A stretch of 64,000 bases of DNA from Certhia americana. Taxonomy: Eukaryota > Chordata > Aves > Passeriformes > Certhiidae. Position 1 is the first letter of the stretch; each line of letters starts with the position of its first letter. Made by a program: the position numbers and the translations under genes. The notes beneath the pieces are model-generated. The model was not told the origin of the DNA. It searched no databases and worked only from the letters and a program-made list of their open reading frames with translations. Of this stretch, positions 1-8,883 are shown one piece after another. Location of the stretch: the NCBI GenBank assembly GCA_018697195.1, contig CM031858.1, positions 111,728,304-111,792,303 of the forward strand. Reading direction: 5' to 3'.

Positions 1-235
1 GGGCGGGCCCCTCCCGGCGGGGGCGGCCAGCGCAGCTCCGCAGTCGGCCGCAAGATGCCGCCCTGCCCAACGCCTTGGCGGCCGCGGCTGCCCCCCCCCG
101 GTCGCCTGCGCGGGCCGCCCGCGGAGCATCCCCCCCGCCGCCTGGGCCGGGCCCGGCCGCCGCCGTGCCGCCTTCCCGCGGAGCAGCGCACCGCGCCGTT
201 TGCCTGAGCAGGCGCCGTGTCCAGCTCCGCTCACG
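1..235. promoter_or_regulatory. CpG island, probable promoter/first-exon or first-intron edge (truncated at window start)
   Basis: The first 235 bases are extremely GC rich with dense CG dinucleotides and GGGCGG/CCGCCC-type (Sp1-like) boxes at the very start, which contrasts sharply with the AT-rich remainder. This is the normal look of a vertebrate housekeeping or developmental CpG-island promoter. Two frames are open across it: one starts at the ATG at 55 and stops at the TGA near 206-208; the other is Ala/Pro/Arg rich and runs through the island into the neighbouring CR1. Both have the composition expected of any GC-rich DNA, so I do not call a protein. I see no convincing GT splice donor inside the island. 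The island ends abruptly where the antisense CR1 begins. The gene it serves is not identifiable, and strand is unknown. Confidence 0.7.
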
Positions 236-240
236 GCACC

Positions 241-431
241 TCAGAGTTGGTAGTGTTGGAAGGGGCCTCTGGAGGGCATCCAATCGAACCCCCCCTGCCA
301 AGGCAGTGTCCCCTAGAGCAGGTGACACAGAAAGGCGTCCAGGTGGGTTTGGAATGTCTCCAGAGAGGGAGACTCCATGACCTCCGTAGGCAGCCTGTTG
401 CAGTGCTCTGCCGCCCTAAATGTAAAGAAGT
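241..431 (-). mobile_element. CR1 LINE fragment, 5'-truncated, antisense (copy 1)
   Basis: Read on the minus strand this is the 3' part of an avian CR1 retrotransposon. Visible landmarks on the plus strand are the complement of the conserved 3' end (TTGGAAGGGGCCTCTGGAGG), the block about bad luck-of-the-draw truncation just inside it (CCCCCCTGCCAAGGCAG) and the GGCAGCCTGTTGCAGTGCTCTGCC block. The terminal octamer-like tail has been lost. It abuts the CpG island on one side and a second CR1 on the other. Open frames across it, including part of a 173-codon plus-strand frame (217-738), are antisense CR1 and not genes. Confidence 0.88.
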
Positions 432-815
432 TCACAGAATCGCAGAATACACTGAGTTGGAAGGGACCCACAAGGACCAGCCCCTGTCCCTGCACAGCAC
501 TATCCCCAAGAGTTACACCATGTGCCTAAAAGCGTTGTCCAATCGCTTCTTGAACTCTCTCAGGCTGGTACTGAGGTCCATTGTTCCAATGCCCAAAACA
601 CTGTTGTGGTTTATGGTCATTGTTCCTCATCCTGTCTCTGCACACCCCCAAAAAGAGTCTGGCACCAACCTCTTTGCATCTCCCTTTGAGATATTTATAT
701 GTATTAATGAGATCCCCTCTCAGTCTTCTCCGGACTGAACAGACCAGCTCCCACCATCTCTCCTCATAAGAGAGATGCTCCAGACCCCTCATCATCTTGA
801 TGAAATGGTTCTACT
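432..815 (-). mobile_element. CR1 LINE fragment, 5'-truncated, antisense (copy 2)
   Basis: A second CR1 3' fragment lies head-to-tail with the first and in the same orientation. Its 3' end is the complement of the CR1 tail (TCACAGAATCGCAGAATAC). The segment then reads back through typical CR1 sequence: TTGGAAGGGACCCACAAGGA, the CACACCATGTGCCT block, the leucine-rich CCAATCGCTTCTTGAACTCT block, and the far part GAGATCCCCTCTCAGTCTTC and CTCATAAGAGAGATGCTCCA. It is diverged from the usual form in the middle (about 590-670). It is an old non-functional insertion without protein capacity. Confidence 0.9.
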
Positions 816-1010
816 GGGCTACAGACAGGTTGGGGGTGGCTGCTCGTGAGGCTGGGTGAGGCCACTAAATTCAAGCACTCAGGACCCTGGCACTGGCCAG
901 GACTCATCGGGCTTCTTCAGGGAGAGCAGAGCCACCAGCACTGGAGTTATTTTATGGTGACAGAGGGATAGGTGCCAGTAACTGAAACCCAAGTGCTCTG
1001 TTCATTTCAG

Positions 1011-1057
1011 ATGATGATCTCAAATGATTTTTCTTCAAGACAACCCAAAAACAAACA
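1011..1057 (+). other. Candidate 47-nt spliced exon opening with ATG-ATG
   Basis: A pyrimidine-rich 3' splice site (TGCTCTGTTCATTTCAG, ending at 1010) with a branch-like AACTGA about 24 nt upstream is followed by 47 nt and then a perfect GTAAGT donor at 1058-1063. Only one of the three phases is open, reading M-M-I-S-N-D-F-S-S-R-Q-P-K-N-K and then two bases carried into the next exon. The ATG directly after the acceptor would suit a second exon holding the start codon behind a non-coding CpG-island first exon, which fits the island about 0.8 kb upstream. I do not recognise the peptide. Short sequences flanked by good splice sites also occur by chance, and no partner exon is visible. Confidence 0.35.
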
Positions 1058-3611
1058 GTAAGTAACTTGGATGCTGAATTTCAGTAGCAATTGACTGTGT
1101 TGCCCTTTTGAACTTCGTGTGTTTTGGTTTTCCCTCATTGAGCATTCTTAAAAGAACTAATACATTGACTGCATGGTTTTTGGGAGCAAAACTATCTGAA
1201 GAACACAGCCCTGTGCTTTAACAGCCGGCTGACTGTGTGCATTCATTGGGGAAAAAGTTGAGAGCTGTTAGACCACGCTTCCAGACTGGCTCTCAAGGAG
1301 GCCAAGGCCACTGAGATTTTGGGATTATTCATATTTCAAAGCCAGTTTGAAATACAAAATTGTTTAGAGGCTAAAAGAATGTAAACAATTGTCACATGTA
1401 GTTGTTGGGGATTTTTTATGAGAGAGGTTTGTATGACTTAAAAATTGCTTACAATTGCTAATTTAGCATCTGCGTGGAATGCTGTATTGTCTGGACTGCT
1501 GTATTTGCAATCAGGGCAGATAGCAGAAGCACAAGCACTTCCTGCACAGCTTCTTGGCTGCGACCTGGACTGACCCCATGAACAGCAAGTCAGGGTGAGC
1601 AGTGTTGGACTTGGATGCTTTCTTCCGTTATTGCTGGTGTGTTAAACCTAGCAAAACTGCCTGGCTACTCTGCTGAGCTTGCCACGTAGTTCCAGCTATA
1701 CTGTAAACATCTGTCTGCCAACTGACTGAAGCCACTGTGTTCATTTTGTGTGGGCTACTGAACAGCTGTCAGATGGGAATGACTTGGGTTATCCCATGTC
1801 TTAACCAATGTTCTAGACTCAAGATGTTCTGAATGCCTTTATCCTTGTTTGACTTACCTGTTTTTTGACAAGATCTTTCTGAGCTATGTGTTTTCAGTCC
1901 CATAGTAGGCCTTTTAATAATTCCCAAGAATGTGCTGGATGTCATCCTCCTACAGAGCTCAAGGAGATTAGACAGGAGCATTGAGTTCACTATGGATCCA
2001 CTCAGTTCTATGCATCTCCTAATCAGTAAAATCCCATCTCTTCGAGACTATGTGATATCAGTCTTGACAGGATGCATTATGCTGTTCAAGGTTATGTCTG
2101 AAAACTATAAAACTGTGAAAAGGGGATTTTCAGGATGCCAGTACAAGCAACTGCAGTGGCAAATGAGCTGAGATCTCTGAGAATTTTATTCTGTCAGCAT
2201 GGACATATGTGTTGCTTTCAAGGTGACAGTATGGTGTGACTGAGAATACCTGTGCAATGAAATACTCTATAGACTTGGAAGTGTTTGGTTTGGAAAAAGA
2301 GTGCTTTTCACAAATGTTAGTGTGCCTTTAGCATTCACCAGGCCTTCTGTAGTTAAATGAGAATTTCAAAACACTTGATCCTGCAAATCAGACTGTCCTT
2401 GTATATGAAGGAGCCTAGGAATGTTCAGTCTGAAGTTAGAGAAACAGCCTCACTGAAGAGATCCTCATACAGATGGTTAGGCTTCAGCACATGAAATTTG
2501 GGATTTATTTGGCTGAACACCCCAGAAGGCATTGTTAACTTCTCTGTGACTTATCCAGGCTGTTTTCAGTTGAAGAAAGGAAGTCATGAGCAGGTTAAAA
2601 TATGATAGAGCTTCTGGTCTTGCCTTGAACAGGAGTTTAGGAAGACCTTTCTCATATTCTGCTGATCCACGTTGAGTTCAGCAACTGGGCAAAAACAGGA
2701 GAGAAAATGCTGGTTGTGGGATGCCATTCTTGCCAAACCTTTACAGCCTCCAAGAAAGGCTTATTTTGGCAGAATTTTAAGCAATGCTTTTTGGACTGCT
2801 TTTTATTTGGGGAGGCTGATGGGAAAGATGCGCCTCCCCAGGCACTGAACCATAAATATTTGACTTTTATACAACCAAAATTCCTGTGAGTAGACATGGA
2901 ATAAGTGACAAAATACCTGAGCTTTTACCAAACCTGTGGAATTAATTTCAACTTTTCCAGGTGTTTAGCTGTAAGACTGTGAGGTCCCATATTTAACAGC
3001 TCATATACTTTGCCAATATGTGAAGTGTTTCATTATCTTATACACTGTAGTTGGCACACATCAGTTTGCAGATAAAGAGTGATGGTTTATGATATTTGTG
3101 GATTCCATGTGCAGTTGTAGGCATGAAATGATATGTTGTGTATGATAAGACAAATATATAAGAATGAAAGAGTTCACATAGCAAATATAAGCTGTTTTCA
3201 AGTCTCTGATAACTAAAACCATAAAGTGCTAAGTAACATCAGTACTTTGATTTTTGTCTCCTTTTATAATTGCTCAGAATAAAAAACAAATAAGAGGCAT
3301 GCCTTCAGCTCACCCAAGATATTCAAGGAGTACTTGGGGAAGATGAAGAGCTAATTTTTTCTGACACTGTAAAATAGCCAGAGCTTTTTAGGATGTTCAT
3401 CCTAAAGGCCAAATTTTCACAAATTAAAGCTTAATTTAGGTGGACAAGCTGATGGGACCAACTGCGTGCAACTGCATGTTCACCCCAGTTCCCAGTACCC
3501 AGTGAAGTATTTCAATCAGTATTGAAATAATTACTGCAAGATTCTGTTTGTAGTTTTATGGATTTTTTTCCCTGTGGTGTTTTCACTGTTTTCTGAGTTT
3601 TAATCTTTCCA

Positions 3612-3630
3612 GAAAAAAAAAAAAAAAAAA
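3612..3630. repeat. Poly(A) run (~19 bp)
   Basis: Uninterrupted A homopolymer. No target duplication or AATAAA-bearing retrocopy is seen directly upstream, so it is scored as a simple repeat and not as a retroposon tail. Confidence 0.9.
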
Positions 3631-4496
3631 ATCAAACAGCTTGAAATGTTAACCTACTTCTAAGTAAATCTTCGATTGAGCAGGTCTTTAACGTGTTCCT
3701 TTGCAGCATAGCAGTGTATTTAAGTGTGCACTTCTTTATGTATAATAAATGTTGCACTGAGGTAGGGTCTAGGGATGAAAAGCAACTGCCTATTTACACC
3801 AGCAGCTCCCCAGGCATGGGAATCTTGTGTGTTGCAAGAGTGGCGACGTTTTCTGTGGCAGTGCTTGCAGCAGCCTGTGTGGTCTGCCCTGCTGGCCTTA
3901 GCAGCCCGTCTGAACTGGCAGGGGCCAGCAGCCCTGGAGACCTTGGTGCCTGGGTGAGCCCTCCACCAGCCCACCACGGAGTCACGGGGCTGCTCCCCAG
4001 CTGCAGCGAGGAGATCTGCTCTGTCTCACCAGTTGTAATGCAGAAAAGAGCAGTTCTGGGTGTCCAGAAGAGCGAGGAGGAGAAAGTTTGACTATGAAAA
4101 CCAGAACAGGGAGCTTCTTGCTTTCATGTCTTCTTCAAGGACTTTGGCAGACTTGTGTGTTTTGTGGTGGTTCTGCTGCTGCTTAGGACCTCTGACATAT
4201 ACACTTTTCTTCAGAGAGCTAGTGAACCTTTACGTGTGAACAAGAAAACATCATTTGTCGGATGCTGAATTTCAATATTTTTATTATTCCCCCCTTGAGG
4301 TATCTTAGAAGTATGGAAGATGATTTAAATGACATATTTATTGTCATTTCTAGTGAATTTTCTGAGCTGTAAGCACTGAAGGAAAAACCCAAAGGCAGTC
4401 CCATCCTTTGTGGGACTGGAGTCTGTTATTAGTCATCTAACCAAGAAATGAGGACAAGATAAGAGTATCATTATGCATATCTAAATTAGTAGATTA

Positions 4497-5273
4497 TCCA
4501 CAACTGTATGAAGTTTAACTAAGACAAGTGACAGATTGTGCACCTGGGAGAAGGCAACTCTGGAGGCACATGCAGACTGGGGAATGAGATGCTGGAGAGC
4601 AGCACTGCAGAAATGGACCTGGGGGTCCTGGTTGGTGGAAAGGGGAATGTTAGTCAGCAGTGCCCTGGCAGCCAGGAGGGCCAAGCGTGTCCTGGCATCA
4701 GGCACAACATTGGGCAAGGGAGAGGATTGTCCTGCTCCGCTCTGTGGCCTCACCTCAGCCTCACCTTGAGTGCTGGGGGCAGTTTTAGGTGCCACAATAT
4801 AAGAAAAGATTTAAAGCTATTGGAGACATCAAAAGGAGGTCTGTGAAGATGGTGAAGGGTCTGGAGGGGAAGCCTAACAAGGAGCAGCTGAGGTCACTTG
4901 GTCTGCTCAGCTTGGAGAAGAGGAGATTGAGGGGCAACCTTATTTCGGTCTACAACTTCCTCATGAGGGAGAGCAGAGGGGCCGACACTGATCTCTTCAC
5001 TCTCATGACCAGTGACAGGACTTGAGGACACATGGCCTGAAGCTGAGTCAGGGGCAGGTAGGTTGGCTATCAGGAACACCCAGAGGGTGTTTGGGCACTG
5101 GAACAGGCTGCCCAAGAAAGTGGTCTCAGCACCAGCCTGACAGAGTTCAAGAGTGTTTGGACAATGCTCTCAGGCACATGATGTGATTCTTGGGCTTGTC
5201 CTGTGCAAGAAGAGGAGTTGTGCCATGATCCTTGTGCATCTCTTCCAACTCAGGATATTCTATGATTCTGTGA
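4497..5273 (+). mobile_element. CR1 LINE, 5'-truncated, sense, about 0.78 kb
   Basis: The plus strand reads the 3' portion of CR1 in sense: the end of the reverse-transcriptase-like region (GTGCACCTGGGAGAAGGCAA, GACTGGGGAATGAGATGCTGG, GACCTGGGGGTCCTGGTTG, GCCAGGAGGGCCAAGCGTGT), the 3' UTR blocks (GGTCTGCTCAGCTTGGAGAA, ACTCTCATGACCAGTGACAGG, CACTGGAACAGGCTGCCCA) and the terminal tail ATTCTATGATTCTGTGA. It is the longest CR1 in the window. Several stop codons and small indels interrupt it, and the frames of 70-104 codons across it are decayed CR1, so it is not mobile on its own. Confidence 0.93.
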
Positions 5274-7619
5274 ACACCTGCTTAGATGCTGGTGATCACT
5301 AAAATTGCATATTAGAAGTTTTCTGAATTCAGTGGTTTCTTATTATCAGAGAAACAGGCAGTTCTAAGAGACGCGTGTTTCTCTTTGCGTTCAAAAGAAG
5401 CAAAACCCAAAAAAATTTCCAAAGAGCCTGAATGTTTTGTGGAAAATTATGTAAATAAAGCTTTCCGCTGGATCTGTCTTATGCTGACACTTTTGTGGCT
5501 AGTCTCACCTCTAGTGACTGTACAGATACAGTTCGTTCATATGCCTGACAAGACAGTTGTGAAGCCCTTTTTCTGGGACTGATGTAAGAGAAGACCACAG
5601 GATTCTGATTCCTGTATCAACTTTTCGCATTTGCTTAACCTCCCTTTTGAGAATACTACCTTATTTGGAGAAAGTAGCATACACAGATCCAGATTCAGCA
5701 GTGTTTTCTGGCAGATATGGGCAAAACACAGTTTTTATTCTCCCAGCTTCCACAGGGGAGTTCACTATTTTTGATTTTATCTCACTTGTCTGGACTCTCC
5801 CTACAGTGGATGGACAGAAGCTTTCCACAGACATAAAAAATGATCCCCAGTTTGACTATGGAAATCTGTGTTTTAAACAGGCATTGATTTAGAGAGGACT
5901 TAAGAGTGCCTTGACAATTAGTCTGTCATCTATTTTTTGCATGTTGGGCAGAAAATAATTCAGTATTGTCTAGCTTTTAGTGGTAATATATCACGATTAA
6001 GATGTTTATGTAGGATAAGGATAGCAGAAAAATTCTGAGAAGGCTTGCTGCTACATTCCTGAGTGGACTAAACCCCAAAGTGAATCAGTTACTGATACTT
6101 TCTGAACAAGGTGGGAAAACCAAATCATGTCTGTTTGGTCCATATGCTCTAAATAGCCTTTGAAAACATGATCATGAGGTAAATTATGGTTATTGTTAAT
6201 GAACTGGTGTTTTAATTTTGAACTATATCTTAAATGTGAGAGATGTCAGATTATTATTTTCTAACAGTAATCACATGTATGAAATTTCATTAAAATACTT
6301 GTGAATAATTAACAAAATTAAATCACTGACATTTTATCAAATCTTTGCCTAAGACCCGAAGATCTGGTGCAATATGCAGTTTTCATGAAGTGAAATAGAA
6401 AGGCCAGAATACCATCTGCCTAAAACATAAACCTGTTCAATGCAGAGAAGGAAACTACAGTTTAGGATTCCAAGAACTTGTGATATAATCTCAATATTTG
6501 TTCATCTTTTTTCAAAGACATCCGTGCATGTAGAAGTAATAAGGCATGTTCTTGTTCCAGCGCACATCATTTTAGGTCTAGGAGTGCAGAGTGTGAAAAT
6601 AAATTTTTCTTATGTTGCATTTTAATCAGGATAAAATGACAGTTTTAGAGTTGCAGAGTGCACATAACAAGATAAGCAGTGCTGCTTCAGCACAAATTGC
6701 ATGTATTGTTAAAAAGAGGTATGTACTTAGAAAGCAAATGACAGCCCTGAAGTAATGGTGGAATTATTAAGCATTGGTGTATACCGGTTATCTTTTACAT
6801 CATTCTTACAACCTTGGCACACATGGTTTATGCTCAAGAATTTAATTTCCTTAGTTTAATATTTTTGCAATCCTTAAAATCTGCCATATATCCAAGAAAG
6901 GCTATAGTCAATTAAAGAATTTCATAAAACTTAGTTTCTTGACAGCAGAAGTTATTAGAAAAACAAACATTAGTATCAACATTTTATTTACACTAATGTC
7001 ACCTCAATATATGGTCACATCTCTCTCCACTATTTTGGGAATTATGTATATGCAAAAGTCAAGCCGAATTAAGCTTTCATGAACAGATAATTAACAGATA
7101 AATATAATACCTCTATGCTCTGTAAATTAGATGTTCTTAAAGAGTGGTTTCAGAAGCCCTGGTTATGTTTCTTCTTTTTTTAAGCCAAATTTCATGTTCT
7201 TATATGTTTTTTTTAACTGAGTTTATGGTTTTTGAAAACACCAGCATGCTTTATGGTGACTGGTGATTTTTATTTAAACTGATTCTATACATTGCCTTGA
7301 AATATTCTTATATGTCAATGTAGCTTGGAAATATGATCTATTTCTTGAAGTGTAGCTAATAATGCTCTGGACTCTTACTATTGTAATGGTGTTAATTCTT
7401 CCCAGTCCCTGTTTTGCTGGTCTGGCTTGCGCAAAGAGTTTAAAAGGGCCAGGAACCTAAGACCACCGGCATTGCAGGGAAATAACATCTGAAAAGTTCC
7501 CAATCCTACAGTCTGCCCTCCTGCTGCTGAAGAGCAATAACAGACTCGATTCGCGTTTATTTGTGGATGCCTATTTTATAAAAAACAACAAATCAAAGAA
7601 ATAAATCAGTGCAGATCTT
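5274..7619. other. AT-rich unique DNA, nothing recognised
   Basis: No recognisable gene, RNA or transposon. Two short plus-strand frames at 5385-5582 and 5647-5892 lie close together, but they have no shared family, no good splice sites and ordinary AT-rich composition, so I leave them uncalled. Background looks like intron or intergenic DNA. Confidence 0.55.
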
Positions 7620-7675
7620 ACAGGACATAGGATATACAGGATATAGGACATAGGATCTATATAGGATATATAGAT
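7620..7675. repeat. Degenerate tandem repeat of an AGGATATA/AGGACATA unit
   Basis: About five imperfect copies of an 8-11 bp unit of the form AGGA(C/T)ATA(G) follow each other, with ATATAGGATATATAGATC at the end. It is a small expanded or slipped repeat with no coding role. Confidence 0.75.
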
Positions 7676-7889
7676 CATTTTATCTGCTCTGTTTTGTTGC
7701 TTGCTGTAGTGTGACTGATAGAGAAGGAAACACACTTGCTACTGGGAACATGTGTAACATTATTTGTTTATCGTGGTACATTTCTGTCATTTTGCTTATA
7801 TACTCAACACTCTGTCCCTCCTTATTTTACTTTTTTCCTCCCAAATCTGCAGATTTTATAGTCATCAGTTCTTAGGGTTTTTGTTTTCT

Positions 7890-7941
7890 GGGATTTTTTT
7901 TTTTTTTTTTGTGTGTGTGTGTTTTTTTCATTTTTTTTTCC
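7890..7941. repeat. T-rich / (GT)n low-complexity tract
   Basis: A run of about 18 Ts, then (GT)5-6, then further T-runs. Simple low-complexity DNA; a 73-codon open frame through it (7764-7985) encodes mainly Phe and has no meaning. Confidence 0.9.
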
Positions 7942-8222
7942 CACCTTCAATCAATCTTGCAGTTCCTATTGATTCCTTACTTTAGAAAAAATCCTTCATG
8001 ATTTCAACAGGTGGTCTCCTGGAATCAGCTCTTGGGTTTTGCCATATTGAGTGCATGATGTCTTTTAGAGAACTGAAGCTGAAATCACTATGCTTATTTG
8101 TCCAGGTACAATGTGAAATTGTACATCAAAATCTATCACCAGTCAGGATGTCCAGAACCACTCTTTGAGTTTGCCCTGTTACTGAAGACTCATTGAACTA
8201 CATGCAGGATGAGAAGAGCAGT

Positions 8223-8276
8223 AAAGGGAGACTGTAAAATCTCCCTTGGCCTTCCTTTCAGAGGCCAAAGAAGGAG
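8223..8276. repeat. Two adjoining short inverted repeats
   Basis: AAGGGAGA (8223-8230) pairs perfectly with TCTCCCTT (8239-8246) across an 8-nt loop. The right arm overlaps a second inverted repeat formed by CCTTGGCCT and AGGCCAAAG. The two hairpins are mutually exclusive at their shared bases. They are short enough to be chance. Confidence 0.35.
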
Positions 8277-8563
8277 GTGTAGCAAGGTAATTTGGGACAG
8301 AGTCAAACAAGTCCACTATTGTTTTCTTTTTTTCTTTTGTGTTGCTTGAGCAGGTGAAAGGTGCCTTCTTTATTCGAATGATGTAATATGGAGATGTCCA
8401 TTGAATATGTTCCCATAATTCACTAACTGTAGGATTGGAGGAAATGACATCCTTTGTTTGCTTTTATATCCAGAATCTGCTCTGTTAGTTCATGAGGTTC
8501 ATTATTAGTTTCCTTGAATGCAGAAATATTTCTGTTTTGAAGGTGTTCTGCTAAAATTATATT

Positions 8564-8883
8564 TCATTCCAAAGAACAGGACTTATCCTGTTTGTATTTT
8601 TTTAATCCTACATTCGCTGGTGTAATCGCATAAGCAATTAACAATAGCCAAACAGTTAACAGTACAATGAGATGTTTTTGATTTGGATTTAAATCGTTGA
8701 AGAGTCCTTTACTGAGCCATCCAAAACGCTTCAATTGTGTGATCATTTTAATCATTTCTAATGAAGTTGACACACCCATGATGTTGTTTTTGGCTTTGAT
8801 ACCTAAAAGACTTAGTGAAGCGGCTGGAGGGTTTGGTTGTGTTCCACATCTCACAGCGTCATGGGACACTGGGACAGTAGTTG
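8564..8883 (-). other. Open segment with membrane helix behind a 3' splice site: candidate last exon or decayed envelope-like remnant
   Basis: On the minus strand a strong acceptor (TTTTCTCTTGCTTCCCTGCAG) with branch-like CTGAT about 38 nt upstream is followed by two bases, 105 open codons and a TGA. Counting from the first full codon, residues 1-30 are polar and Pro/Ala rich, about 37-60 could form an amphipathic helix (L-E-M-I-K-M-I-T-Q-L-K-R-F-G-W-L), about 61-70 are an N/P-rich turn (F-N-D-L-N-P-N-Q), 71-87 are a clear membrane span (LIVLLTVWLLLIAYAIT) and the end is a short basic tail (K-K-Y-K-Q-D-K). This order is that of a single-pass protein with a short cytoplasmic end. It also resembles the end of a retroviral TM subunit, but no furin site, immunosuppressive-type block, LTR or polypurine tract is seen nearby. 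There is no in-frame ATG before codon 35, so the frame would need splicing. I do not recognise a family. Confidence 0.25.

Larger units (their letters stand above)
836..4496. other. Unique AT-rich DNA, no gene recognised except a candidate exon
   Basis: Apart from the candidate exon at 1011-1057 and the A-run at 3612-3630, this stretch shows no recognisable repeat, RNA or coding gene. A locally GC-richer patch at about 3780-4090 supports a 132-codon frame on the plus strand (3693-4091), but it is low-complexity Ser/Ala/Val/Pro sequence with no motif and other frames are open too, so I take it as chance. Likely intron or intergenic DNA. Confidence 0.6.

Noticed and set aside
55..208. Arg/Pro-rich frame starting at the ATG at 55 in the CpG island
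   Set aside because: Any GC-rich island yields Arg/Pro/Ala frames; there is no donor or family match, and an overlapping frame is equally open.
217..738. 173-codon plus-strand frame at the CpG island edge
   Set aside because: It lies almost wholly in two antisense CR1 fragments; the residues are antisense CR1 translation.
3693..4091. 132-codon plus-strand frame
   Set aside because: Frames on the opposite strand and in another register are also open through the same GC-richer patch; no domain or splice context.
4536..5115. Several 70-104 codon frames on both strands
   Set aside because: All fall inside the sense CR1 copy at 4497-5273.
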